A stretch of 40,956 bases of DNA from CAZTCJ01 sp964612085. GTDB taxonomy: Bacteria > Pseudomonadota > Alphaproteobacteria > JAJFIK01. The translations under genes and the position numbers were made by a program. Below, in pieces: positions 16,408 to 24,775 of the stretch. Below the pieces are notes generated by a model, which saw only the letters and a list, made by a program, of their open reading frames with translations, ran no database searches and had not been told where the DNA came from. The stretch's first letter is position 1, and each line of letters begins with the position of its first letter. The DNA is taken from the NCBI GenBank assembly GCA_964612085.1, contig CAZTCJ010000028.1, positions 1 to 40,956 of the forward strand, written 5' to 3'.

Positions 16408-17094
16408 ATGACACAGATATCGCGGCGTACCGCCCTTGCGGGCCTTGGCGCCCTTTGCGCTTTCCCGGCCATTCACACCAGCCGGGCCTTTGCCGCCGCC
16501 TTCGAACAACCCGCCCTGCCCTATGCCGCCTCGGCCCTGGAGCCGGTGATTTCGTCGCGCACGGTGGATCTGCATTATGGAAAGCACCATGCGGGCTATT
16601 TCCGCAACGTCAACAAGATGACGGCGGACACGCCGTTCGCCGGCATGTCCCTTGAAGACATCGTGGTGAAGACCGCCCGCCAGGAGGCCCATGCCAAGCT
16701 GTTCGATCAGGCGGGCCAGGCCTGGAACCATATTCTGTACTGGGATCAAATGCAGCCGGGCGGTCCATCGGCCCCGCCCGCCAAGCTGGCGGAGCGGATC
16801 GACGCCGCCTTCGGCTCCTTCGACGGCTTCAAGGAACAGCTTGTCGCCACCTCAAGCTCGGTTTTCGGCTCGGGCTGGGGCTGGCTCGTCGAGGAAGACG
16901 ACGGCACGCTCTCCCTGATGAAAACCTCGAACGGCGACAACCCGGTGGCCTATGGCAAGAACGCGCTCGTCGGCATCGATGTCTGGGAACACGCCTATTA
17001 TCTGGATTACCAGAACCGCCGGAAGGATCACGTGGCCGCGCTGGTGGACAAGCTGGTCAACTGGTCTTACGTGGCGGACCGCCTGAAACACTAA
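16408..17094 (+). CDS. sodB: Tat-exported Fe-type superoxide dismutase
   Basis: I start at ATG 16408, where GGAG lies 8 nt upstream; a GTG at 16366 is in frame but has no site. The 228-residue product opens with SRRTALAGLGALCAF and an Ala-rich end near AFAAAFEQP, a twin-arginine signal peptide, so the enzyme folds and loads metal in the cytoplasm before export. The mature part is a normal Fe/Mn SOD: metal ligands His56 (LHYGKHH), His108 (AWNHILYW), Asp191 and His195 (DVWEHAYYLDYQ). Gln104 in AGQAWNH is at the position used by Fe-type enzymes (Gly in Mn types, whose Gln is in the later GSGW segment). It removes superoxide in the periplasm, perhaps made by nearby redox enzymes or from outside. 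Confidence 0.92.
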   Translation: MTQISRRTALAGLGALCAFPAIHTSRAFAAAFEQPALPYAASALEPVISSRTVDLHYGKHHAGYFRNVNKMTADTPFAGMSLEDIVVKTARQEAHAKLFDQAGQAWNHILYWDQMQPGGPSAPPAKLAERIDAAFGSFDGFKEQLVATSSSVFGSGWGWLVEEDDGTLSLMKTSNGDNPVAYGKNALVGIDVWEHAYYLDYQNRRKDHVAALVDKLVNWSYVADRLKH

Positions 17095-17109
17095 GTTTTT
17101 GCAACGAGT

Positions 17110-17133
17110 GGGGCGCCGAGAAACCGGCGCCCC
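17110..17133. terminator. Bidirectional terminator hairpin between convergent genes
   Basis: GGGGCGCCG and CGGCGCCCC form a perfect 9-bp stem with a 6-nt loop in the 51 nt between the sod and S46 stop codons. It is followed on the plus strand by a moderately T-rich run and on the minus strand by a stretch with weak T content, so it probably serves both directions but more strongly for sod. Confidence 0.6.
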
Positions 17134-17145
17134 CGATCCTTTGAT

Positions 17146-19308
17146 TTAGCGGACGATATCCATCTCCTCGATCAACGCTTCCGCGCCGTCGAGCTTTTCC
17201 ATCACCCACAGCATATAACGCGTATCCACATGGATCGTCCGTGTGGTGCGCACATCGAAATCCCAGTCGGAATTCACGCTCTCGATGGTGCCGTCGAACA
17301 GGAGCCCGACCAGTTCGCCGTCGGCATTGAGCGTGGCCGAACCGGAATTGCCGCCGGTGGAGTCGAGATCCGACAGGAAATTCACCGGCACCGAGCCGAT
17401 GCTCTCCAGCTCGTAAGAGCCGTAGTCGCCGTCCTCGATCAGGTCGAGCTGGGCCTGGGGCGCGTTGAACGGATCCTCGCCCGTGTCTTTTTCCAGGATG
17501 CCTTCGAGCCGGGTGAACGGCTCGTAGATCAGCCCGTCCTTCGGCGAGCCGCCGAACACCGTGCCGTAAGTCACGCGCAAGGTACTGTTCGCATCCGGAT
17601 AAACCACCTGGCCCCGGTCTTCGTTGAAGGCCAGGATGGCTTCCATATAAGCGGGTTGCAGGGACTGAAGCCGTCCGGCCCGGTCCTTGTCCTCTTCCTC
17701 GATGGCCATCTCATGGTCGTAAAGGGCGACCGCAAGCGTGACGAACGGATCGTCGCTCGTCTCGAAGGCGGACGGATCGGCATCCATCCAGCCCAGACGG
17801 GTTTCCGGATCGCCGAGCCCGGTCCCGTCGTAGTAAGCGTCGAGCTTGGCGGAAACGATTTCCTCATCGAAGCTGCCGCCCAGGCCCAGGGCCTCATCGA
17901 ACGCGGCGACCCGCTGATCCTCCGGCTGGGCCATATATTTTTCCAGGAACATCAGCCAGATGGCCTTGTCCACGCCCGCATCGTAACGCCGGTCAACGCG
18001 CTGCAGGCCCTGCCGGATAAACGCCACATCGCGGTCCTGGAAGCCGGGTTCCCGCTCGGCATCAGGCTTCTGACGCTCCTTGGACAGACGGTAAAGCGTC
18101 TGGGCCGCGCCCAGAAGCGCCGGCCGCGTGGCATTGTTGTACCAGTAGTCCCGCTTGGAAGCCGCGTGATCCTCGGCGAGCACCTTGTCGAGCGCTTCGA
18201 TAGCCCGGGCATATTTGCGCCGCGACCGCCGGTCCTCAATCCAGTCCATCAACGCCGCTTCCCGCGCCTGGCGCCGGTCCACCAGCCCGACCCGCCGGGC
18301 CCCTTCGATCTGACCTCCGAAGTTCTTCTGCACATTGTTAAGGCCTGCGAGCAGGGATTCGTATTTGATCCGCGCGTCCGAGCCTTCCGGCGCGGCGTCC
18401 TCGATGGTGCCGATCCAGTCGTCCAGCACCTCGACCCAGGTGGGATAGGACCAGCCGAACGTGTATTCGACTTCCGACAAACGGGCATAGCGCTGGGTCG
18501 ATCCGGGATAACCCAAGGCCATGACGAAGTCGCCGTCATCGAGACCGCTGGCGGAGACCTTCAGATAGTGCGGCGGCGTATACGGAACATTCTCTTCCGC
18601 ATAATCGGCCGACCCGCCGTCCGGGGCCACATAGGCCCGGTAGAACGCGAAATCGCCCGTATGGCGGGGCCACAGCCAGTTATCGATATCGCCGCCATAT
18701 TTGCCGATGGAATCGGCGGGCGCATACGCGATGCGCACATCCTTGATCTCCAGACGCTTGATCAGCTTGTACTGGAGACCGCCATAAAAGGCGCTGACCT
18801 GACAGCGGTGTCCGGCGTCTTCCTCGCACTCCGCGATCAGCGCCTTGCGCCGGTCCTCAATCGCCTGATAACGCTCACGGCCCGGCAGATCGTCGTCGAG
18901 ACCGCCGCGCACCTGCTCAGTGACATCGGTGACCGCGAGCGTCACATAGACCCGCGTGCCCGGCGCGGCGGGCAGTTCCGCCGAGCGCTTGGCGGCATAA
19001 AAGCCGTCGGCCAGATAATTGTTCTCTTCCGTGGAATTGAACTGGACCGAGCCCCGCGCACAGTGGTGGTTGGTGACCACCAGCCCTTCGGGCGAAACGA
19101 AAGACGCGGTACAGCCGCCGAGCGAAATCACCGCGCCCATGGGAAAGGCGGTGAGATCGGTCAAACTCTCCGGATCGAGCTCCAGGCCCAGTTCCTTCAA
19201 CTCATCGGCCAGCTCGGGGAGCTGATCCGGTGTCCACATGCCTTCCACGGCCCAGGCCGGAGACATGGCGAACACCACGCAACCGGCCGCAATCAGTTGT
19301 TTTTTCAT
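17146..19308 (-). CDS. S46 family dipeptidyl-peptidase (DPP7-like)
   Basis: With the start at ATG 19308 (GAGGGGG 8 nt upstream) the protein has 720 residues and opens with MKKQLIAAGCVVFAM ending AWA-V, a Sec signal peptide, so it is periplasmic. The S46 triad elements are VVTNHHC (about 78-83), GGDIDNWLWPRHTGDFAFYRAYV in the middle (catalytic Asp) and GGNSGSATL near the C-terminus (nucleophile Ser). Eighteen residues after that Ser the sequence reads FDG. In S46 enzymes Arg here gives DPP11 specificity for acidic P1 residues, whereas Gly gives DPP7 specificity for hydrophobic P1; this one should be DPP7-type. It releases dipeptides from peptides and supports amino-acid-based nutrition. Monocistronic, convergent with sod. 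Confidence 0.93.
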   Translation of the reverse strand: MKKQLIAAGCVVFAMSPAWAVEGMWTPDQLPELADELKELGLELDPESLTDLTAFPMGAVISLGGCTASFVSPEGLVVTNHHCARGSVQFNSTEENNYLADGFYAAKRSAELPAAPGTRVYVTLAVTDVTEQVRGGLDDDLPGRERYQAIEDRRKALIAECEEDAGHRCQVSAFYGGLQYKLIKRLEIKDVRIAYAPADSIGKYGGDIDNWLWPRHTGDFAFYRAYVAPDGGSADYAEENVPYTPPHYLKVSASGLDDGDFVMALGYPGSTQRYARLSEVEYTFGWSYPTWVEVLDDWIGTIEDAAPEGSDARIKYESLLAGLNNVQKNFGGQIEGARRVGLVDRRQAREAALMDWIEDRRSRRKYARAIEALDKVLAEDHAASKRDYWYNNATRPALLGAAQTLYRLSKERQKPDAEREPGFQDRDVAFIRQGLQRVDRRYDAGVDKAIWLMFLEKYMAQPEDQRVAAFDEALGLGGSFDEEIVSAKLDAYYDGTGLGDPETRLGWMDADPSAFETSDDPFVTLAVALYDHEMAIEEEDKDRAGRLQSLQPAYMEAILAFNEDRGQVVYPDANSTLRVTYGTVFGGSPKDGLIYEPFTRLEGILEKDTGEDPFNAPQAQLDLIEDGDYGSYELESIGSVPVNFLSDLDSTGGNSGSATLNADGELVGLLFDGTIESVNSDWDFDVRTTRTIHVDTRYMLWVMEKLDGAEALIEEMDIVR

Positions 19309-19445
19309 CGCTAAAACCCCCTCGGTCATCGCCAGGATCCACATATTGGAGGGCATGGTCGTGGATTGGCGCGCGCGAGGCAAGCGCCTTCGCCAGGGCC
19401 GGGCATGACGGTCACAAGGGGAACGGTGACGGGAGAACCGTGTTT

Positions 19446-19841
19446 TCAGAGTTGCTCATCGACCACGAGGCCGCTGCGCTCGTTCCAGAACTCCAAAAGC
19501 TTGACCGCCTGTTCCAGCGGCCATTGCTTGACCACTTCGCCGGTTTCCTGATCGAGAAATTTGTAGACGAAGGACTGGGCGTCCTCATTGCGCTCGATAC
19601 TGAGTTTCAGGCGAGTCAGATCCGGCACGTCGGGCAGCGCCTCGGCCAGGCGTTTGCCGGCTGCGGTCAGAGCCGCCCTTTCAGCATCCGCCTCTTCGTC
19701 TTCAGACGGCGGAACGGAACCGGCCCGGTCGGGAGCGGTTGCGGCAGGCCCCGTCTTAGACACAAGCGGACGCGCCGCGTCTTGAGTGCCCAGGGGCGTT
19801 TGCGGTCCGAAAACCTGTGTGACTTTCGAAAGCTCCAACAT
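19446..19841 (-). CDS. FlaG-like flagellar protein
   Basis: A 131-residue protein whose C-terminal half carries the FlaG signature: a beta-hairpin FVYKFLDQETGEVVKQWP followed by a helix (LEQAVKLLEFWNE). The N-terminal ~60 residues are low in structure and rich in Pro/Ala/Asp/Glu. FlaG proteins influence filament length or flagellin export; in alphaproteobacteria they often lie beside flagellin genes. It is the last gene of the minus-strand flagellin block, about 107 nt after the DUF1217 gene, and may be read through from it. The assignment rests on one motif, so a different small flagellar factor is possible. Confidence 0.75.
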   Translation of the reverse strand: MLELSKVTQVFGPQTPLGTQDAARPLVSKTGPAATAPDRAGSVPPSEDEEADAERAALTAAGKRLAEALPDVPDLTRLKLSIERNEDAQSFVYKFLDQETGEVVKQWPLEQAVKLLEFWNERSGLVVDEQL

Positions 19842-19948
19842 GGGATTGTCCGGCGCGCCTCACCTGAGACTGTCCGCCTCACCTCCAATTGACCGATGAC
19901 CGGTATGAAATGGCTTCTGCCTATGACGCCTCTTTACAAAAGACACTG

Positions 19949-20725
19949 TTAAACGACGATATTAATCGTACCCGGAACACCTTCAGGACGGCGCAACGCG
20001 ATCGGCGACAACAGATCGACAATCGGATCCTGCACCGGCTGTTCCAGTTCCACGCGCACCAGATACCGGCGCAGGAACGTATCGAGAAATTTCGGATCCT
20101 TCAGCTTCTCCACATCGATCTTTTCCTCAAACCGGGGCTGCTGCTGGTCGAAATCCAGGCTCAGAATATCCTGCGGCAACCCGGCCGCGACCCGCGCCAC
20201 ATCCTTCAAGGTGGGGTTCGCCAGAAGCTGGGAGAGGTTCTCCACATCGCCGATGGTGCGCTTGAAATAGAGCGCTTCGCGAATGCCGGGTGTGGTTTCC
20301 CCGACCGCCTTCTCGAACTCGTTGGCGAGATATTGATCCGCGATCTCCGTGACCTTGGCCGGATTGGAAAACGGATCCTCGCCCGCCGCCAGGCCTTGCA
20401 GGGACTCCGCCAAGGCCTTGTAGCGCGGCTCGATCAATTTGTTGACGAGCGAATCGCTATCGTCGATTGGCTCGCTGATGATCTTCTTCAGAAAGGCCCG
20501 GGCATTGATCTGCTCTTCCAACTGGAACGCCGAGAGTACCACTTCGAGCGAGCGCCGGTCGTCCAGCAACTGATCGACGGTTTTGATCTGCGGCGCATTC
20601 GCCTTGAACGCATCGAGATTGCGTTTGATCACCGGTTGTTCCGCAAACGCCTCAAGCTGGCGCTCCTGGGATCTCTGGAGCACCTGGTAAGACAGCGTCG
20701 GAGACAGACCGGCAATCGTGGTCAT
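19949..20725 (-). CDS. DUF1217 family flagellar-associated protein
   Basis: A 258-residue, mostly helical protein. The N-terminus SPTLSYQVLQRSQERQLEAF followed by the paired-helix body (IKTVDQLLDDRRSLEVVLSAF, YLANEFEKAVGE, LYFKRTIG) is what I recognise as DUF1217, found in flagellar clusters of alphaproteobacteria. Biochemical role unknown. Its ATG overlaps the stop of flaF by 4 nt (ATGA), so translation is coupled to flaF and the two are made together. There is no signal peptide or transmembrane segment. The C-terminal SPIALRRPEGVPGTINIVV is an extended hydrophobic tail. A structural or export role for flagellin is likely from context only. Confidence 0.82.
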   Translation of the reverse strand: MTTIAGLSPTLSYQVLQRSQERQLEAFAEQPVIKRNLDAFKANAPQIKTVDQLLDDRRSLEVVLSAFQLEEQINARAFLKKIISEPIDDSDSLVNKLIEPRYKALAESLQGLAAGEDPFSNPAKVTEIADQYLANEFEKAVGETTPGIREALYFKRTIGDVENLSQLLANPTLKDVARVAAGLPQDILSLDFDQQQPRFEEKIDVEKLKDPKFLDTFLRRYLVRVELEQPVQDPIVDLLSPIALRRPEGVPGTINIVV

Positions 20726-21102
20726 GCGGGTACCTGGGCGGCGGGCTTGGCCGCGCTAACCTGGCTGAGGCCCGCGGCGATTTCCCTGTTCACATCGATC
20801 AGCGGCTGCATGGGCTTATCGCCCTTGATGGCCGAAGCGGTATAGCGCTCCACCCAGATCCCGAGGGAGATCAGCCGCGCCTTCAAATCGTTGGGAAACG
20901 GATTGTCCTCTTCCGCCAGATCGGCGGTGAGGATCAGCCAGAGCCGTAAATTGTCATACAGGGCTTCCATGCGCCGGGCGACCGGCACATCGGCCTTGCC
21001 CGAATCGATCAGCCTGCGGGTCACTTCGACGAAAGCGCGATGCTCCGTCGAGACGGGTGTTTCCGTGGACAGAGCGGTACGCTGATAGGCAGCAATACTC
21101 AT
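20722..21102 (-). CDS. flaF: Flagellar biosynthesis regulator FlaF
   Basis: A 126-residue helical protein. MSIAAYQRTALSTETP at the start and LRLWLILTADLAEEDNPFPNDLKARLISLGIWVERYT in the middle are characteristic of FlaF. In Caulobacter FlaF is needed for flagellin synthesis or secretion and works opposite to FlbT, which represses flagellin translation. AAGGA lies 8 nt before the ATG. The gene sits just downstream of the flagellin gene with a hairpin between them, and overlaps the DUF1217 gene. The usual flaF-flbT neighbour order is changed here: flbT is on the other side of flagellin. Confidence 0.93.
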   Translation of the reverse strand: MSIAAYQRTALSTETPVSTEHRAFVEVTRRLIDSGKADVPVARRMEALYDNLRLWLILTADLAEEDNPFPNDLKARLISLGIWVERYTASAIKGDKPMQPLIDVNREIAAGLSQVSAAKPAAQVPA

Positions 21103-21125
21103 AAAGACGATCCTTATCTTAGAGA

Positions 21126-21151
21126 GGGGGCCGCCCGTCCGGACGGCCCCC
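21126..21151 (-). terminator. GC-rich hairpin downstream of flagellin (attenuator or terminator)
   Basis: GGGGGCCG and CGGCCCCC pair over 8 bp around a 10-nt loop, directly after the flagellin stop codon and before flaF. An alternative fold is the 12-bp palindrome CCGTCCGGACGG (21135-21146). In the minus direction it is followed by TCTCTAAG and no long T-run, so partial read-through into flaF and higher flagellin mRNA stability are expected (inference). Confidence 0.5.
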
Positions 21152-21161
21152 GTTCAGCGTC

Positions 21162-22688
21162 TTACCGGAAGAGACTCAAAATCGTCTGCGGGTTCTGGTT
21201 GGCGATCGAGAGCGACTGGGTCGCGAGCTGCTGCTTGGTCTGCAGCGCCTGCAACCGCGCGCTTTCTTCCGCCAGATCCGCATCCACCAGGATGCCCACG
21301 CCTTCCGTCAGTTTATCCGTGAGCAGAGTTGTAAAGGATGCCTGACCCTCCAGACGGTTCTGAGCCGTACCGAGCGAGGACAGCACCGTGTCGAGGGTTG
21401 CGACCGCGTTGTTGATCTGCGCATCCGCATAAGAGCTGGCGATCTCGTTATTGGAATCCCGCTGTCTGATCGGATCGGACGAGGTGTTGGTGGCCAGATT
21501 GGAGATCTGGATATCCTGGATTTGACCACCGCCGGTCTCTCGGAACCGCAGGGTGAAATCGCCCGCCGTGGCATCGCCTTCGACGCGCACCGCTTCAAGA
21601 CCTTCAGCGGCAAGCGCCGTATTCAACGTCTCGATCAGACCGTTCGTGTCAAAACCAACGGCCGAGAAGTCGGCGTCCACGTTTGTGAAGCCCGTTGCCA
21701 CCCCGTCACCGACGTTGGTGTCCTCGATTTCGAAGCGTACAGTGGTACCGTCCGATTTGGTGATCTCGAACTGAGCACCGTTGTTCTGGATGGCATCGGC
21801 GCCGTTAAAGCCCACATCGGTGGCAAAGGTCAGCGCCGTGCTGGTCACGGCCGTCAGGCCTGTCGGCGTCACAGCGGTAATCGGTCCGAGGCCGTCCTGA
21901 ATATCGATGGAACCGGCCGTACCGCCTTGAACGTCAGAAGCCTGAATGGACGATTCCAGACCATCCACATTGTTGATAGCCGTGACAAGATTGTTGAGAG
22001 TGGCGTTTTCGTCACCAGCCGCGATCGCAACAGCAATATTACCCGTCGTTACACCGCCGCCACTGTCGAACTCGAACGTCACGGAGGTACCGTCCGCCCG
22101 CTGAAGCTCAAGCGTGTTGGTGTCGGCCACGGCGAAGGTCGCACCGAAATTGACGCGCGTCAGGGAATCGGTCGTCCGCAGATTGAGGCCGTTCAGATTG
22201 AGGCCGGACGCCGAAACGTCCGTGGACGCAACTTGCACCGTCTCGCCGTTGATGCCGCTCAGCACGTTGAGGTCCTTCTGCCCATCAAGCAGATTGATGC
22301 CCGAGAAGGTACTAGAGGTCACGATCGCATCGATCTGGTTGATGATGGCGGTCGCTTCTTCCTGGAGCGGCGCCGTCGGCAGGCCTTCGTTCTGGGCGTT
22401 GGTGAATTGTTCCCGCAGATCGGTCAGCCGGTTGGAGACCTCTTCGGCGGCCGCACTGGCTGTCGTCAGCGCCGCCTGACCGAAGCCGATGCCTTCCTGC
22501 ACCGCCTTCAGGCTTTGAATATCGCCGCGCAGACCTTGCGCAATCACGAAGGTGGACGGACCGTCCTTCGCCGAATTGACCTTGAAACCGGATTCGATCC
22601 GGGCCTGCGTTTCACCCAGGGATTGGCTGGTCGCCGTCAGGGTCCGAAGGGCCGCGAGGGCCGCTACATTGGTGTTAATCGACGTCAT
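21162..22688 (-). CDS. fliC: Flagellin
   Basis: With the start at ATG 22688 (GGAAG upstream) the protein has 508 residues. The N-terminal D0/D1 region (MTSINTNVAALAALRTL, then AKDGPSTFVIAQGLRGDIQSL) and C-terminal D0 (LQALQTKQQLATQSLSIANQ then PQTILSLFR) are conserved flagellin. Between about 170 and 420 is a variable, Thr/Gly/Asp-rich surface region with repeated segments of the type DGTSVTFEFD / DGTTVRFEIED. There are no Cys residues in the conserved ends, as expected. This is the filament subunit, exported by the flagellar type III system. It is followed by flaF and preceded by flbT, whose product in Caulobacter binds the flagellin mRNA leader. One flagellin gene is seen; others may lie outside. 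Confidence 0.97.
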   Translation of the reverse strand: MTSINTNVAALAALRTLTATSQSLGETQARIESGFKVNSAKDGPSTFVIAQGLRGDIQSLKAVQEGIGFGQAALTTASAAAEEVSNRLTDLREQFTNAQNEGLPTAPLQEEATAIINQIDAIVTSSTFSGINLLDGQKDLNVLSGINGETVQVASTDVSASGLNLNGLNLRTTDSLTRVNFGATFAVADTNTLELQRADGTSVTFEFDSGGGVTTGNIAVAIAAGDENATLNNLVTAINNVDGLESSIQASDVQGGTAGSIDIQDGLGPITAVTPTGLTAVTSTALTFATDVGFNGADAIQNNGAQFEITKSDGTTVRFEIEDTNVGDGVATGFTNVDADFSAVGFDTNGLIETLNTALAAEGLEAVRVEGDATAGDFTLRFRETGGGQIQDIQISNLATNTSSDPIRQRDSNNEIASSYADAQINNAVATLDTVLSSLGTAQNRLEGQASFTTLLTDKLTEGVGILVDADLAEESARLQALQTKQQLATQSLSIANQNPQTILSLFR

Positions 22689-22739
22689 GGTGCACTTCCG
22701 TTTTGAGGACACAGCATACGGATGTTCTCCGCATGGGCG

Positions 22740-22759
22740 CATCTCCAGCGCCGGAGATG
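22740..22759 (-). promoter_or_regulatory. Stem-loop in flagellin mRNA leader, candidate FlbT target
   Basis: CATCTCC and GGAGATG pair perfectly over 7 bp around a 6-nt loop, 51 nt upstream of the flagellin ATG. The 163-nt space between flbT and flagellin should hold the leader. FlbT of Caulobacter acts on a stem-loop in the 5' leader of fljK mRNA, so the position next to flbT is suggestive. The stem also carries GGAG, which could be masked when folded. Confidence 0.45.
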
Positions 22760-22851
22760 AGTGTGCACCAGGCCAGTTGAAATAGATCTAATCGATGCTC
22801 GAAAAACGGACCGGTTTCATAATATCCGGTTAGGGCTAATAAAGCGTTACC

Positions 22852-23259
22852 TTAAGCGCTTTCCTCAGATCCGCAAACCAGAAGCGTCTCCTCGTACTCC
22901 ATCAGCTTACGGCACATCATGAGAGCCTTATAATGCTGTCCGGAGGCGACGCATTCCCTCAAGGAACGGCAAACGCCAAGCATGTCCGGGTTCGAAATGA
23001 CGGCCTCGAATTCCTCGAGCCGCGCCGTGAACTCCGCCTCGTAAACGGCTGTACCGTTGCCGTCGAGACTCATCATCATGATGGGGAGATAAATGCGGCG
23101 CGCGGGCGTATTGGCGTCTTGTTCCTGCATGATGTCTTTTTCGCGCAAGAGAGACGCCTTGTTCTGCAGGATCAGTTGGCTGCGCCTGTTACCATTGATC
23201 AGTACAGCGCCGTTTATAACGAATTTTTCCCCGGGCTTGAACGAGAGTTTCAAGGGCAT
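22852..23259 (-). CDS. flbT: Flagellin translational regulator FlbT
   Basis: A 135-residue protein with the FlbT pattern: MPLKLSFKPGEKFVINGAVL at the start (a beta-rich RNA-associated domain), RSQLILQNKASLLREKDIM and ARRIYLPIMMMSLD in the middle, then a helical C-terminal half ending YKALMMCRKLMEYEE. In Caulobacter FlbT binds the 5' leader of flagellin mRNA and promotes its decay when assembly is incomplete. GGAGA lies before the ATG. It is encoded immediately upstream of flagellin on the same strand, 163 nt apart, and not beside flaF as is common. That leaves it able to be transcribed separately from the flagellin it controls. Confidence 0.93.
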   Translation of the reverse strand: MPLKLSFKPGEKFVINGAVLINGNRRSQLILQNKASLLREKDIMQEQDANTPARRIYLPIMMMSLDGNGTAVYEAEFTARLEEFEAVISNPDMLGVCRSLRECVASGQHYKALMMCRKLMEYEETLLVCGSEESA

Positions 23260-23425
23260 GCCAGTCTCCGCCGCTTTTTTGCTTCGGACCAGGAAGCCCG
23301 TTCAGGCCTTTGTGTCCGGCGAAGAGTGTGCTCTAAAAATGCTTGTTACTTTATAAATCAGGGCCGCCCGGATCCGCTCACGTCATGGGGCCGCGTCAAA
23401 GATATCCGCGGCGCGAAGCCCTGAT

Positions 23426-24574
23426 TTAAAACAACTCCACATCGATATCTTCCGCGGGCGCTTCCTTTTCGTCCGCCTCTTCTTCTTCAGCATCCGGCTG
23501 AACCAGCTTGCGGACGAACCGCTTCCGCACTTCTCCGAGTGTGCTGCTGTCGATGATATGGCTGAGCCAGTCGGGATTGGCCGCATTCAAGTCAGCGCTT
23601 CTCTCCGAGGGGTGAAGCGCCAACTGTTGCGTCGCATTACTGACGATATTCATGGCGCCTTTTACATTGTCGAGCCTTTGCTTGGCGCGATCCTCGAACT
23701 GCAGGGACCGGGTCATGCCGGCCACATCCTTGGAGACGAGCTTCGAGGCTTCCGAGGATCGGACAAGGGCCTCCGCCAGATTGGTGTTCCGGTCAACCAG
23801 GGCATGGACGACCGTTTCAAGTTTGTCCTTTGCCAGAATATGTTCCGACAGGTCCCTGGAGGCTACAGTTTTGATCTTCTTATGGCTGTCATTCACCTTA
23901 CGGACGATCCCGGAAACCTTGACGCTGATATTCTGAGCCATCTCCTCGATATCGCTCGACAGGCCCCGAACCTCATCGGACACCACAGCGAAGCCGCGTC
24001 CGGCTTCCCCGGCCCGCGCCGCCTCGATTTTCGCATTGAGGGACAGCATATGGGTCTGATGGTTGATGGCTTCGATCTGCTTGACGCAGCCTTCGATCCC
24101 ATCCACCTGCGACACGATCTCGTCGAGCGCCGCCACCAGGGAAATACTGTGCTTGGACATCAGCACGAGCATTTCGATGGCGCCTTCCAGCAGGGAGCGC
24201 AGAAACTCCGGCAGGTCTTTCAGCTCGATCGCCTCGCCATCGCACTCGATCGCCTGGGTCACACTGATAATGTGATCCATGTCCTTGGCTTGACGCAGCG
24301 CGTGGTCGGCCAGCATTTTGAACTGGTCCGACAGGCGAACGGTTTCGGTCTCGATATCTTCCGTCGCAAGAGTGATTTCGTCTTGAAGCGCTTCAATGAC
24401 GCGCGACTGGATCTCGGCGAACCCCTGGAGCATCGAGGCGGGAATGGCCTCCTCCTCTATCACTGTATGCTCCGTATCGGCCCCTTTCGCATCGATGTGC
24501 ATGTCCGGCGCCGCGATCTCCACCGCTTCGTCAGACGGATCTCGTGGCTCTTTCTTTACCTTGACATTGAACAT
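23426..24574 (-). CDS. Soluble methyl-accepting chemotaxis-like protein
   Basis: A 382-residue protein with no transmembrane segment. Its core is an MCP signalling hairpin: QIEAINHQTHMLSLNAKIEAARAGEAGRGFAVVSDEVRGLS (about 165-205), flanked by long helices. The N-terminal ~45 residues are acidic and flexible. No PAS, HAMP or known ligand domain is present, so any input must come from the helical region at about 45-150. The protein ends AEDIDVELF after an acidic linker; CheD in this cluster ends similarly (GDIELFD). GGGAG lies 6 nt before the ATG. It is the last gene after the chemotaxis operon, separated by ~200 nt from the unknown helical protein. It may be a cytoplasmic receptor or a CheY-binding adaptor. 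Confidence 0.85.
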   Translation of the reverse strand: MFNVKVKKEPRDPSDEAVEIAAPDMHIDAKGADTEHTVIEEEAIPASMLQGFAEIQSRVIEALQDEITLATEDIETETVRLSDQFKMLADHALRQAKDMDHIISVTQAIECDGEAIELKDLPEFLRSLLEGAIEMLVLMSKHSISLVAALDEIVSQVDGIEGCVKQIEAINHQTHMLSLNAKIEAARAGEAGRGFAVVSDEVRGLSSDIEEMAQNISVKVSGIVRKVNDSHKKIKTVASRDLSEHILAKDKLETVVHALVDRNTNLAEALVRSSEASKLVSKDVAGMTRSLQFEDRAKQRLDNVKGAMNIVSNATQQLALHPSERSADLNAANPDWLSHIIDSSTLGEVRKRFVRKLVQPDAEEEEADEKEAPAEDIDVELF

Positions 24575-24775
24575 CGCAGTCTCCCGGAGCCACTGAATAT
24601 TCCGTTAAGCGCAAGCCGCCAGCAGATCCGGGCATAGCATGCTCAAGAACTTCCAAGGGTAAACGCCACCTAAGCTGGTTCTATCAGTCTGGTATGTAGG
24701 CCAAGTTAAACAATCCCGCCAGCGCGTGCGATCCTTGACGGTACTATTGCGTATTGCCGTTTTGCACCGGCCGGA

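Noticed and set aside
17230..19314. Plus-strand open frame of 694 codons antisense to the S46 peptidase
   Set aside because: Composition is typical of a shadow frame, there is no ribosome site or domain, and the minus strand has all S46 motifs.
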